64,000 bases of DNA from Hermatobates lingyangjiaoensis (Eukaryota; Arthropoda; Insecta; Hemiptera; Hermatobatidae), in NCBI GenBank assembly GCA_026182355.1, contig JAPFBL010000233.1, positions 1,488,001 to 1,552,000 of the forward strand, given 5' to 3'. The first letter of the stretch is position 1, and every line of letters begins with the position of its first letter. The position numbers and the translations under genes are program-made. This document shows positions 35,067 through 44,603 of this stretch, one piece after another. The notes under the pieces were generated by a model. It had not been told where the DNA came from, ran no database searches, and worked only from the letters and a program-made list of their open reading frames with translations.

Positions 35067-36056
35067 AAACGCTATTTTAATCAGGAGTGCAAAGAGCATC
35101 CGATGGCATGAGTGAGAAGTCACCAAAAGCCGAACAGAAATCGACCTCCTCCAGGAGCGAGGACCAGATGAGAAAATCTCCTAGGGCAAGTTTAGCGGAG
35201 GATAAGATGCGAAGCCCTACTAAGGTTGCCAACCCCCAGCCGAGGGGTGCAGATGGGAAGTATGTGAGGACGTCAATGGGCAATCCCTCGTCCGCTCCCA
35301 CGGATATGTTGAGGAGACAATCCGCCGACAAGAAGGTAGCAAGTGAGTTAGGGAAGGAATAGCAAGGTCGCTATGAGTGGCCAGCAGAAAAACCTGGAAG
35401 CGTTCATCTCCCCCGGAAAGGAAGGTTTATCTTCGGATAATCTCAAGTTCCTAGATGACCTCATGGCGACTCCGGAGTCTAAGAAAAGGAGCCGCGAGAG
35501 CATGTCCCTGACCGGGACCAAAAGAGGAAGAATGGCGTCCCCGGACTCAGAGAGGCCAATGGGAGAACCAAGGGCGCAAGGAAATGTGTGTAGTGTCGAA
35601 GCCCCATGCGATAGGGACCCACTGTCGCATGTAGTGGACTTCGACATAAATGTGGGCCGAATTTATGGTAAGTTAGACCAAGCCATGGCCACTATCTGTA
35701 TGCTTAATAAAAGTATTCAGAAAATCGAGGAGGAAAACCCAGGCCATATGGAGCCTCTCGCCGGGCTGAAAAGAGCAACCTTGCAGTTCGCCATGGGAAT
35801 GGACGAAATCAGGGCCTTAACCGGAACAGTGAAGGCAAATTTTGATAACTATAGAGGCGGTGGCCTCCTATAGATTATGAAATGAGGATCACTAGAAAAG
35901 TGAGAGAAGAAGTAGCTACTACACTCTTTGAATTGAAAAACAAAATTCTGGTGGCTGTAAAAGAGCAAGTGTCCGCTCAGGTGGAGAACTTTGCAAGGTC
36001 GGCAGAGGGCAGGTTTCAGGCCGCAAGCAAGGCTCCAGTTGAGGCGGCCCCTAGAG
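35067..36056 (+). pseudogene. Non-LTR retrotransposon ORF1 (gag-like), frameshifted
   Basis: Three frames in a row, all GC-rich, probably make one ORF1. 35108-35362 starts with ATG and reads MSEKSPKAEQKSTSSRSEDQ, a low-complexity polar N terminus. 35373-35873 contains FDINVGRIYGKLDQAMATIC, a predicted helical region, and LKRATLQFAMGMDEIRALTG. 35882-36056 continues with REEVATTLFELKNKILVAVK. The frame changes at about 35362 and 35870 suggest two indels. No CCHC zinc knuckles are reached, because the sequence is broken by a hAT end at 36057. The link to the preceding ORF2 linker piece is by position and GC content only. The assignment as ORF1 is inference. Confidence 0.5.
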
Positions 36057-36366
36057 CAGGGATGGCGAACCTTTTTTAACTCCTGGGTCAATTATATATC
36101 TTATATAAAAAAATAAACAAAAGTGGGTCACAACTTTACTTATCAAATCAATGAGAAAGTTGTTGCTGCATCTTATCTGATAGCATTAGAATCCGAGGTT
36201 TATAGCTTGTAGTTTTCAGTTTGATACATTCAGCACTCATATTGGCACCAAGACGATTTCTGGTACTTGATTTTATGAAATTCATAAGTGAAAACAAGGA
36301 TTCACATGAATATGAGGAACCAAACAACGTCAGGAGAGCTATTGCTAATTTTTTCAACGTTTCATA
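36057..36366 (-). mobile_element. hAT (Buster-like) transposon, 3' end
   Basis: The outer end on the plus strand reads CAGGGATGGCGAACC, a hAT-type terminal repeat. The 8 bases before it are CCCTAGAG, which fit nnnTAnnn. The element was therefore inserted in the ORF1 copy. Its other end is missing: a PLE copy begins at 36369. See next entry for its coding part. Confidence 0.8.
36148..36357 (-). pseudogene. hAT transposase C-terminal dimerisation domain
   Basis: The 69-residue frame contains LFGSSYSCESLFSLMNFIKS, then RNRLGANMSAECIKLKTTSY. This is the hAT dimerisation region, in which a CES.FS.MN.IKS motif is followed by R.RL. It is like ZBED and SCAND3-type transposases. The frame ends normally with a stop at 36148, so this is the true C terminus. 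The catalytic DDE part and the BED finger are absent, removed by the junction with the PLE copy at about 36367. Whether the piece is expressed cannot be judged. Confidence 0.9.
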
Positions 36367-36368
36367 AT

Positions 36369-36792
36369 ATCACGGGGCATTATGAGGGATTAAGGTAGGG
36401 TGGTTGGATTCACCTACTACCTGGCCAAATCTGATTTGGCCTGTTGAAAAATAGTTTTAAAATTCGACAAGAATTATTAAGTTGGATATTTATGGCTGGC
36501 TGCTTTTCTTGAATTATTAATGTCTCTAATATTTGTAATTTAACATGGTTTCTTTCTTTAGCAATAATTTTCGTGTAATTCACCATCATTTCTCTTGTGA
36601 GTTTTGTCTTATGGAGTGCTCTTGTATGGCATTTTGGCGCGCCGGCAGAAAGGTGCATCGTTATTCTTCTTTATAATGTAGTCGTGGTCATTCCTATATA
36701 TGAGCTTTTACGGGCCCTGCAGCTCCTGATATTACAAGAGTACTCATATACAAGATTTGTTTTTTTTTTATTCTTTAAGCTCGGACTACTTT
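36369..36792 (-). pseudogene. Penelope-like element, GIY-YIG endonuclease, copy 1a
   Basis: On the minus strand the frame reads TNLVYEYSCNIRSCRARKSS and YIGMTTTTL, then a stop (TAA, 36673-36671). It continues in the same frame RRITMHLSAGAPKCHTRALH and on to ILETLIIQEKQPAINIQ. This is the C-terminal GIY-YIG endonuclease of EN-plus PLEs: VYEY.C and YIGMT are the GIY-YIG strands. The two cysteines before YIG and two later histidines fit the PLE zinc ligands. In copy 1b the stop codon is TCA, so a single base change killed this copy. It is 5'-truncated at the palindrome centre (36793-36812), and its 3' end is cut at the hAT junction. Confidence 0.92.
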
Positions 36793-36812
36793 TCATTAGT
36801 AAACGGCTTATG
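36793..36812. other. Centre of head-to-head PLE dimer
   Basis: The two PLE copies face away from this short loop. The first shared bases are GCTCGGACTA on the left (36779-36788) and TAGTCCGAGC on the right (36818-36827). Thus both copies are 5'-truncated at the same place. Confidence 0.8.
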
Positions 36813-37325
36813 TAAAATAGTCCGAGCGTAAAAGAATTAATAGAAACAAATCTTGTATATGAGTACTCTTGTAATATCAGGAGCTGCAGGGCCCGTAAAA
36901 GCTCATATATAGGAATGACCACGTCTACTTTATCAAGAAGAATAACGATGCACCTTTCTGCCGGCACGACAAAATGCCATACAAGAGCACTCCATAAGAC
37001 AAAACTCACAAGAGAAATGATGGTGAATTCCAAGAAAATTATCGCTAAAGAAAGAAACCATGTTAAATTACAAATATTAGAGACATTAATAATTCAAGAA
37101 AAGCAGCCAGCCATAAATATCCAACTTAATAATTCTTGTCGAATTTTAAAACTATTTTCCAACAGGCCAAATCAGATTAGCCAGGTAGTAGGTGAGTCCA
37201 ACCACCCTACCTTAATCCCCCATTATGCCCGTGATACAGGGCGATGTCCTGTGAACATCCTAATAGTAATACACCTCTATATATATAAACTGACAATCCT
37301 TCTATTATTCTCATTATTGTCCTGA
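36813..37325 (+). pseudogene. Penelope-like element, GIY-YIG endonuclease, copy 1b
   Basis: An open frame from 36816 to a stop at 37323-37325. It reads TNLVYEYSCNIRSCRARKSS, YIGMTTSTLSRRI, then MHLSAGTTKCHTRALHKTKL and ILETLIIQEKQPAINIQ, followed by a longer tail. Endonuclease motifs are intact: Y in VYEY, the YIG motif, R in RRIT and the E of LETL. No reverse transcriptase is present; the copy is 5'-truncated at the dimer centre. It has no ATG near the start, so it is not a functional gene by itself. Confidence 0.92.
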
Positions 37326-37348
37326 TTATTGTACATTCGAAACATGTC
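37322..37348 (+). other. Hairpin motif directly after PLE endonuclease frame
   Basis: CTGATTA overlaps the last bases of the endonuclease frame (37322-37328); then GTACATTC and GAAACATGTC (GAAA 37339-37342). The pattern is the same as in the mini-elements, with one change in the first box and a weak stem. It ties the motif to an identified PLE. Confidence 0.55.
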
Positions 37349-37368
37349 GACTAGCAATATTGGTGATA

Positions 37369-37482
37369 AGCTTTATAGTTTTAATGAAGAGACGAGGAAG
37401 GAATTCCGAAAACTGGAGAAATTTTGTAAGATATAGATACAAGCCAAATATGGGGCGTTATTTAACAATATATATATATATA
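37369..37482 (+). pseudogene. PLE ORF N-terminal fragment ending in (TA)n
   Basis: FNEETRKEFRKLEKFCKI, a stop, then IQAKYGALFNN, running into (TA)n at 37466-37482. It is a second copy of the frame at 34047-34172. Its place after the endonuclease and motif fits the tandem structure of PLEs, in which the next unit's ORF follows the pseudo-LTR. Confidence 0.7.
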
Positions 37483-38627
37483 CAAATATATAAAAACGCA
37501 AATTATAAATCAAGTTATATAACATAATATAGATTATCAGTTTTTGTACATTTCGGTTTAATAGAATGATGTATTGATTAATTAATATAAACGATGGTAA
37601 TTAAATAAATAATTAAGAAATTCATTTAACTCTAATTGAATGAATAGTTATTGGTATTAATAAAAGAAAGATTAAGGAGTGAGTATAGAATTGTTTCGAA
37701 ATTATAACTCGAATTTACTTTTCAATCTTGAAAGTTAAATACTAACGACATGCGTTATTGTTCTAATGAATTATGCATTTCGGTAATAGTAGTATACGAT
37801 CTTTAGAGATTCATGTTAGCACTATATACACATTTTAAATAAGGATGTCTACCAAAGGAATGAAGATTGTTTGCTTTCGTAAAATATTCTCTGCAGGCAC
37901 AGTAATCCTATTATATTGCAGAAAGAAATTTAAATTTTATATGGAAGAAGAATAGACAATTACTTTCAGATTTTCACATTACCTCTTTAATAACACATTA
38001 CCTACCAAGATGATGGTTGATTTAAAATTTTTATTTTTAACTCTAAAAATAGAATATTGATCGAGTTTAAATGTTGGAAGCGTGTAGAGAAGAGGTTCTG
38101 TTTGGTTGGCAGGCATGCACCTGACGCTTTGGTACAGTGCCAGAGTGGCACAATGGCAGCCTGCTGGCGTGGCAGGCCACAATGCTACCACCCTCTATCT
38201 AGAAGGGTGCAAGGTCATTCTTCCGCACCAACACACCCTCGCTCGCAATGCTAATTAACTCTTCCCCACTATCAAATTAATAATTGCACCTTCTAAAAGT
38301 TCTTATTTTCCCATTCTTTTTTACTTTACTACATTTAGGTTATAGTAATCTTGAAAAAAAATTATTTTCTTTTATTAACTGACATTAATATTTTAACATC
38401 TGTTCATAAGCACCAGATTTAATGAAATACTGAAGGTATACACATCACAAAAAAGACATTAGAAAGTAGTTGAGAAATATGCTCCACAGTTTTTTGTGTT
38501 AGTTATATACATTTACATTTCGATAAATGTCACAATTAATCACACTACATATCCTAACTAAAAAAAAATCACTATATAATCATCATTTTCATTTTTTGGG
38601 GTAATTTATTTTATACATATATTGCAT
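37483..38627. other. AT-rich stretch with GC-rich island 38080-38260
   Basis: The island (GCCAGAGTGGCACAATGGCA, GGCGTGGCAGGCCAC) is strongly different from its neighbours and open on both strands for about 65 codons, with no recognised domain. It has internal GTGGC/GCCAC symmetry. It could be a captured or regulatory sequence. Nothing else seen. Confidence 0.35.
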
Positions 38628-38709
38628 ATAAGATCTTAATCTTGTTTTCCCATTTTATATTGTGATTTGATCATTGATTGTTATTTTACGTGTTTATGTA
38701 AAATCATTA
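38628..38709 (+). mobile_element. Family A unit, single arm, hairpin lost
   Basis: Plus sense from AAGATCTTAATCTTG to TTTATGTAAAATCATTATA and (TA)n. Only the part downstream of GAAA is left. Confidence 0.75.
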
Positions 38710-39000
38710 TATATATATATATTTCTAAATTGACGTAGAGTGCAGACAGAGTTAGGAAACACATTTACTATCTCAACATTTTAGAAAATTCGTTTTCAAA
38801 ATAAAGGAGAACGAGATACTAATCACACAGGAGGCATCACAGCAGGTAACCGACCTAGTAAGTTCACCGTTTTATATATATATAGTTGTTTAAAAGGGTG
38901 AAAATTTTTTAATTTTTTATTTTATTTTTTATTTTGTTTCCTTCTACTTTTTCTCTTTTTTTATATATATATGTTATTATTATTTTTTTTAATATTTTAT
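38710..39000. other. AT-rich stretch between TA tracts
   Basis: Contains short TA tracts at 38706-38721 and 38872-38883. No element family could be named. Confidence 0.4.
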
Positions 39001-39350
39001 TTATCTAATTTAATTTTGTATTTATCTTTTACTGCGTTCTGGCTACCATTAAAAGTATTTTTAACTTAACCTCTTATTTTATTTTATTTTTTATACTACT
39101 TGGATTTTTATTAATGTTAACATAAAATTCATTTTTATATTTTGTACATTGACATATTAATTATTTTATTTTCCAGTTCTTCACATTCTTAGTTTAGTTT
39201 TCCTCATTCTCTTGAACTGGCTACGCGTATGACAACAGTGTTTGTCTCGAATCGTTGTTTCGGAAGTGCGCTTGGTGTCCCTATCTCCTCTCTTCTCAAG
39301 ACAATTAAACCAAAAATTAGAGACTGAAAGTGTTTTTTCTATTTACTGTG
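39001..39350 (+). mobile_element. Decayed PLE-derived unit (family H/Q-like)
   Basis: Plus sense: long T-rich part, CTTGAACTGGCTACG, CGCTTGGTGTCCCTATCTCC, a decayed motif (CTCAAGACAATTAAACCAAA) and AATTAGAGACTGAAAGTG. The last part matches AATTAGAGACAGTAAGTGG after the motif at 42972. Confidence 0.5.
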
Positions 39351-40500
39351 TACATATAGGTTCCAAACAAAGCTTTGATTATAATTATCTACTTTGTTGC
39401 CAGCCTTCTCCTGTGGCAATGTGAGGAGAATTTTCACATTTCTTGGTGCTTGGAAAACTGCAGAGGATTAGGAAGAGCGCTAGAACTTTTATATAACAGA
39501 CACAGTTTACTTTTAATAAGGATTCGACTTGAACCTTATGATGATCCGGTTGAAATTGAAATTATTGGATTTATCCATCCTTAATGGATAAATTAAGTTC
39601 CTAAAAGTAGTTTTAAAACTGCGATACTAATACATGTATGGGTAATAAGAAATAGTTATATAAAATATAGTTACATAAAAGTATGGGTAAAAACAAGAGT
39701 TTATGTATAAACATTATGTACATCATTATTATATCATGTAGTGTATATACGAGGTGGTTAGAGGTGGTTAGAGGTAATATCGACTTTATAATATAATATA
39801 AAATATCTTTTTTATATAAAATTAAAAAATAAATAGTATAAAACTACGATATTATATAAGTAGTTTAATTTAACAAACTTATAGTAACTAACATTGACAA
39901 ATAATGATTAAAAGTTTGAGAGTTCAGTATACACTTAATGCAGACATGCTGTCAGTTAATTTGAGGTGTGCGGTAATATCATGTTTTGAAAATTAAGTTT
40001 CAGACTACACATTCGCCTAAAGCTGTATGCAAACTGTTAGATTTGCTCCATCTTTACCAAGTATTACACAATTACTTCAGGTATTTCTCCCGGCATAACT
40101 AAACTTAACTAAGTTATAATATTCCAAGAGTTAATATGAGATTCTAGATTATTAAAAAAATAAATATTTTAATAAACAATAATTGAAAACAAGTATACTA
40201 CCTATATTTAACTATTATAAAAACTAATTTTTTATCATTTATATGTATAATATTTTAGCTGATTACAAAATTAAATTAAATGATATACAAAATAAAATTC
40301 CTAATGAATAAACTGGAGTAGTAACAATGACTACAATGTCGAACTGTGATTAAGTATGTTGCAGCATACCTAAATTTATGCTGCAACATAAACAGATTTC
40401 CAAGGTAATCAAATAGTGATCTCTATACTTATGAAATAATTGTAAAAGCAATAGAATAATTATAATAATATCCTTATGTCATTAAAAAAAATCCATAGTC
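39351..40500. other. AT-rich stretch with one unusual short frame
   Basis: The plus frame 39375-39584 contains GLGRALELLYNRHSLLLIRI and then YDDPVEIEIIGFIHP. A possible splice acceptor GAAAACTGCAG lies at 39456-39466. I do not recognise it and see no donor. Otherwise simple AT-rich DNA. Confidence 0.3.
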
Positions 40501-40529
40501 GAAATAACTGATTATAGTTGTAATAGTAG

Positions 40530-40668
40530 TGCTAATTGGAAAACAATCATGTTGTAGCCCTGAAGATGACATAAATATATTTCGAAACGTCGACGAAAGG
40601 ACTAGTTTAAAATCATTAGACCTCAACCCTCAAAAAAACAAAAATACATTATATATATATATATATAT
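40530..40668 (+). mobile_element. Family P PLE-derived unit ending in (TA)n
   Basis: CTGAAGA (40560-40566), spacer T, a long weak stem GACATA...TATTTC, GAAACGTCGACG (GAAA 40584-40587), then GACCTCAACCCTCAAAAAAA and a TA tract. The same unit at 46597-46680 has the perfect stem GACATA/TATGTC. Confidence 0.75.
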
Positions 40669-40760
40669 AAATAACAGTTCAAAATTGAAGATATGTAGCA
40701 CACAAAGTAAAGAAACTCACTTACAAACTCAAATCGTCGGGCAATCCGTTTTCAGGAGCA
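40669..40760 (-). mobile_element. Family F unit, decayed
   Basis: Sense minus: CTGAAAA, spacer C, GG-ATTG-CC, CGACGATTTGAG, then TTTGTAAGTGAG and CTTTACTTTGTGTGCTAC, ending at the TA tract. It matches the arms of 6865-7057. Confidence 0.65.
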
Positions 40761-40827
40761 AAGAGAAAGGGAGACCAAGCATGTTATAACGGGTTACTAG
40801 CCGTTGCGTCTATTACCAAGCCGTTAC

Positions 40828-40884
40828 TACCATTTCATATTGTGGTTTGATCATTGATTGTTATTTCACGTCTTTATTTGAAAT

Positions 40885-40887
<3 letters not shown>
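40828..40887 (+). mobile_element. Family A unit, 3' end only
   Basis: CATTTCATATTGTGGTTTGA through CACGTCTTTATTTGAAATC to (TA)n. The hairpin is missing. Confidence 0.75.

Positions 40888-40925
<38 letters not shown>
40888..40925. repeat. (TA)n microsatellite
   Basis: TA tract at the end of the family A fragment. Confidence 0.95.
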
Positions 40926-40927
<2 letters not shown>

Positions 40928-41655
40928 GGCTACACATATATGGCTAATTAGATGAAACATTTTCAGAGAATTACTCATTCAAAGTGGGCATTGGATATTC
41001 CAAACACATGCTATTCGTGTGCTACTTTATGCAAAGCAGATTGTGTTCCCTAGACCTATTCTCTTTGTTTATGTCTCATGCAAAATTTCTCTGATTTATA
41101 CGTATGCGTTGTGTGTTATACAATGTGTGCTGGTAATTATCATTCTTCCAGTACATGTTTACAAAACTTATTTATGAAATTACTACTATTATTTCAATTT
41201 TTTTTTTCAAAAATTATATTACATGTATTAGTTCATACATTTGTATAACAGGGCGACAGACAGATATAAAGTTGAAAGGAAAAGAAAAATGGCATGAGCA
41301 GTGAATTTTTGTATGTTTCAGTTAAGTGTTTTAATTTCAAACCTTTGTTATTAAACAGTATGCAAAATTAAAAAGTGTTATGTTATTAAAAAGATGTTCA
41401 GTTACTCAGCGTCTGTTATAATTGCTGTTAATAATGAGCTTATAAGATTTTCTAACTAATTTTTCAATTTTTTTCTCGTATATTCTTCATATATATTGAA
41501 CAAGATAGAAGAGTTTAATTCATATACGAGTATATCGTCATTTTTAGTCAGTAACCAAAGAGAATTGAAATTTTCAATCAGAAGTTAAATTATAATAATT
41601 AAGTTATTGTTGTTTGTCATTACTACAATTTATCTGTTTATAAATATATATATAT
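40926..41655. other. AT-rich stretch, nothing seen
   Basis: No gene or element recognised. Confidence 0.5.
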
Positions 41656-41657
41656 AT

Positions 41658-41818
41658 GATCAAACCACAATAAGAAAATGGGAAAACAAGACTAAGATCT
41701 TTCAACCGTAACAAGCGGTCTTCGTCAGAGTCAAAAACCCAACTGGGTTTAGACTCTGACGAGAGACTCTGGTGACGGTTGAAAGATGTTAGTGCTTGTT
41801 TTCCCATTCGTATTTGTA
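41658..41818. mobile_element. Family A head-to-head palindrome
   Basis: The left arm (minus sense) is near-perfect with intact motif. The right arm is decayed (GACGAGAGACTCTGGTGACGG in place of GACGAAGACCGCTTGTTACGG). Centre at AACCCAACTGGGTT (about 41741). (TA)n at both sides. Confidence 0.85.
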
Positions 41819-41823
41819 ATAAG

Positions 41824-41864
<41 letters not shown>
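41824..41864. repeat. (TA)n microsatellite
   Basis: TA tract after the family A palindrome. Confidence 0.95.
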
Positions 41865-41869
<5 letters not shown>

Positions 41870-42702
41870 TAAATTTACATAAGGAAACATAGAGAAATTA
41901 AAATTGCATACTATATTTCGTATGTATGTACGAAAATGATCGGTTTTCATCAAAAAAGTGTATATATATATGTAATTATATATATAACTGTCCACAAATG
42001 AATTCAAATGATATTTTTTGAATACGTTTTTTGGTAAATGAAATTAATGTTCAAATATAATTAAGTAACTGTTTGATTTATATGTATTCTGCTAGCAACC
42101 ATGAATTTGATCGTAAAGGAATTAGTATTTATTATAAATATATCATGAAATTGATCTTTTAAGAATAAAACTTATAATAACCAAAAATAATAAACATTAA
42201 TTCAAGATGTTTTTGATTCTGATTATCGAAGCACTCGGATATCATGATTCCAGTTATCTAAATTCAAATGTAATAATTCTGAGAATCTTATTTGATATCT
42301 CCTAATAATTGTATTTAAATAAATTTTAATATATTTATAATGGTTTTTTAGAAGTTTAATTGCATCTAATATGCAGCAGCTTTAAATCAATGCCTTTTTA
42401 ACGTTAAAATGTAATCGAGATCATTTCAATTATTTTGCTACATTCAACGGATGTCGTGAAATAATATTTTTTAATATTTGAAAAGTAATTTTTATAGGAC
42501 TTTGAATTTATTAAAAGCTTGCCAATATTCTATTTTAATTCAACAGAGAAGAAAAATAATTTTTTTTGCCCTTTGATAAGAAAATAATAATTATAGAATT
42601 TTTAACAATAATTAAGATCAAATGTATTTATCAATTGGTAAAATTTGAACTTAGTAAAGCTCAAATAGTTTGTTTTTTTATATATACTTAATATACCCAA
42701 AA

Positions 42703-42710
<8 letters not shown>
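41865..42710. other. AT-rich stretch, one possible decayed unit
   Basis: The part 41865-41990 lies between TA tracts. On the minus strand it has CGTACATACATACGAAATATAG, which may be a decayed motif. The rest is simple AT-rich DNA with no gene. Confidence 0.35.

Positions 42711-42746
<36 letters not shown>
42711..42746. repeat. (TA)n microsatellite
   Basis: TA tract at the left end of the family I palindrome. Confidence 0.95.
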
Positions 42747-42749
<3 letters not shown>

Positions 42750-42897
42750 TTGTTGAACGACCTTTGTACTGTGGCATGAATCAATTTCATAGTCGATCTT
42801 TCAAGTTTGAAACTTGAAAGATCGACTATGAAATTGATTCATGCCACAGTAGAAAGGTCGTTCAACAAAACATGCATATAAAGAAGGATTGCTCCCT
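42747..42897. pseudogene. PLE ORF N-terminal fragments, head-to-head (family I)
   Basis: A near-perfect palindrome centred at about 42812 (CAAGTTTGAAACTTG). The right arm (plus) reads LERSTMKLIHATVERSFNKT, CI, then after a one-base shift KEGLLPKFTKY, running into TATATATATG. This is again the PLE N-terminal region (helix, then LKEGLLP.FT). The left arm (minus) is identical but is cut earlier, at FNKT, by (TA)n. Confidence 0.75.
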
Positions 42898-42924
42898 AAA
42901 TTTACAAAATATATATATGGGTCT

Positions 42925-43085
42925 CCAACCGTCGCTTTACAAGTGTGCTTGGTTTTCCTTTTTTAACTCTCCTGATGACGGTTCAACCGAAAATTAGAGA
43001 CAGTAAGTGGATTGTTTCTTAGGTCTGTGTTTGTTATTCATTGTGAAACGTTTGTTGTCCTTTTGGATCGTTTTTCTGTTTACAA
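42925..43085 (+). mobile_element. Family Q PLE-derived unit
   Basis: CTGATGA (42972-42978), spacer C, a perfect GGTT/AACC stem with a one-base loop, then GAAAATTAGAGACAG (GAAA 42989-42992). It ends at a short TA tract. Confidence 0.75.
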
Positions 43086-43095
43086 TATATATATA

Positions 43096-43275
43096 CAAAA
43101 ACTATAGTTTATCGGGACTCAGTCAGTTTTTCAGGTTCAAATTAAACTCTCATTGCCAACGTTTCGGGTTTTATTTAAAACCTTTTTCGTAGGCAGAAGT
43201 ATAAATTTTGAAACAGAAAACTAAGTATTACATTACAAATTATTTTACAAAGAAAAATAGTATGTGGTGATTGTG
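43096..43275 (-). mobile_element. Family B PLE-derived unit, single arm
   Basis: Sense minus: TTTGTAAAATAATTTGTAAT, AACTTCTGCCTACGAAAAAG, GGTTTTAAATAAAACCC stem, GAAACGTTGGCAATGAGAG, TTTAATTTGAACCTGAAAAA. It matches 58435-58775. The ACGAAAAA box replaces CTGANGAN. Confidence 0.8.
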
Positions 43276-43289
43276 TATGCCTCCTTAGG

Positions 43290-43450
43290 GCTTGCTCTCC
43301 TCCTGGTCTTAACCTCTACCGTTAATTATTATTTTTTTCCCCTTATTGTTTCTATCTTCCTGATGACGAGGACATCGAAATATAGTAGTGAGTTTCTGTT
43401 TTATTTCTGAGTGTTCTTTGTGTCAATATAGTTTATATATATATACAAAA
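43290..43450 (+). mobile_element. Family H PLE-derived unit, 3' half
   Basis: CTCCTCCTGGTCTTAACCTC, T-rich middle, CTGATGA (43370-43376), spacer C, GA...TC closed loop, GAAATATAGTAGTGAG (GAAA 43387-43390), then a TA tract. An internal part present in the 46.2-kb copy is deleted. Confidence 0.75.
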
Positions 43451-43589
43451 TTATACAAAAATATATTTATATTTGTCTTCGCAATATCCTTTCGTGATGT
43501 ACGAAAAATGGTTGCATTTTTCCAATTTTTCCTTCTGACATTCATATTTCATCTTACAGATTTGTTTTACATAATCTTATCCATGTAGT

Positions 43590-43660
43590 GTACACTGAGA
43601 CAAAAACCTGCTTTTCTGTTTAAACATTCGTCTTCATCAGGAGAATAATTGAGATTGTTT
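43590..43660 (-). mobile_element. PLE-like hairpin motif unit, decayed
   Basis: On the minus strand CTGATGA, spacer A, GACGAATG... without GAAA; flanked by TTTAAACAGAAAAGCAGG. A short relic. Confidence 0.4.
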
Positions 43661-44603
43661 GAAATCAAACCAATGCCAACGAAAATATCTGATTGCTCAG
43701 TTACAGTTCAGTGCTGCTACCTTACTAAGGAATCAGAGGGGTAGTAAAGGAAATTATAAAAAAAGGAAACGAGTAAAATAAAAAATATTTAAAAAAGAAA
43801 ATGTCAATGGATTTTAAGGCCACCTACCTTCTAAGGTAGTTTAGTAATTATTGTTCTGAACGTATTTAATAAATATAAAGAATAAACAATAACAATAACA
43901 ACAATAATAATAACCTTTTTATACATACAAAAATGGCTATAAGTTTGCTCATAAAGTAATTATCCCTGAAAGGAATAAGTTGAGTTTTACTGAGTGCATT
44001 TTGTTTGCAGTCTTCCGAGTATAGGTCGGTGAAATATCACTGGAACATTCCCTAGTGAACCATACATCCTGTTAGAAACCTTACTGTTTACCGGCTACCT
44101 CTTACTTTCATTGTTTAACTCACATAAACACAGTTTTAAATCTTTTTTATTTACTTTTCTTTCATTACTAATGAAATGTTATTCATTTTAATTTTTATTT
44201 GAATATATCTTAAAAAAATCTTTCTAAATTATTTCAATTATTTATAATTATAACGAATGCATATAAAATATTCAAGGAAATTATATGATATATGCATAGA
44301 TGGGATATTACAGTCAAAGATGAATTCAGATTTTTGTAATATTTTATTTCACTGTATTTACTATAATTTACAGCGAAATTTATATTATAAATTTATAAAT
44401 TTAATTATAAATTTAATCTTTATACGAAAATTAAAATGAAATATATGTGAGTTATTGGGCTGAAGTAATATATATATTTCTCTGACGGGTTGCCTCTTTT
44501 GGTTATCAAATTAGACCCTTATACTTAGGGATAGTAACTGTATGGTCACTTTCGTTTATGACTACAGTGTGGACTGTCTTTTCTTTTAGTTTATAACACA
44601 ATG
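43661..44603. other. AT-rich stretch, no gene seen
   Basis: No gene. A slightly GC-richer part at 44470-44700 has a TATATAAG box near 44694 but no recognisable product. Confidence 0.4.
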
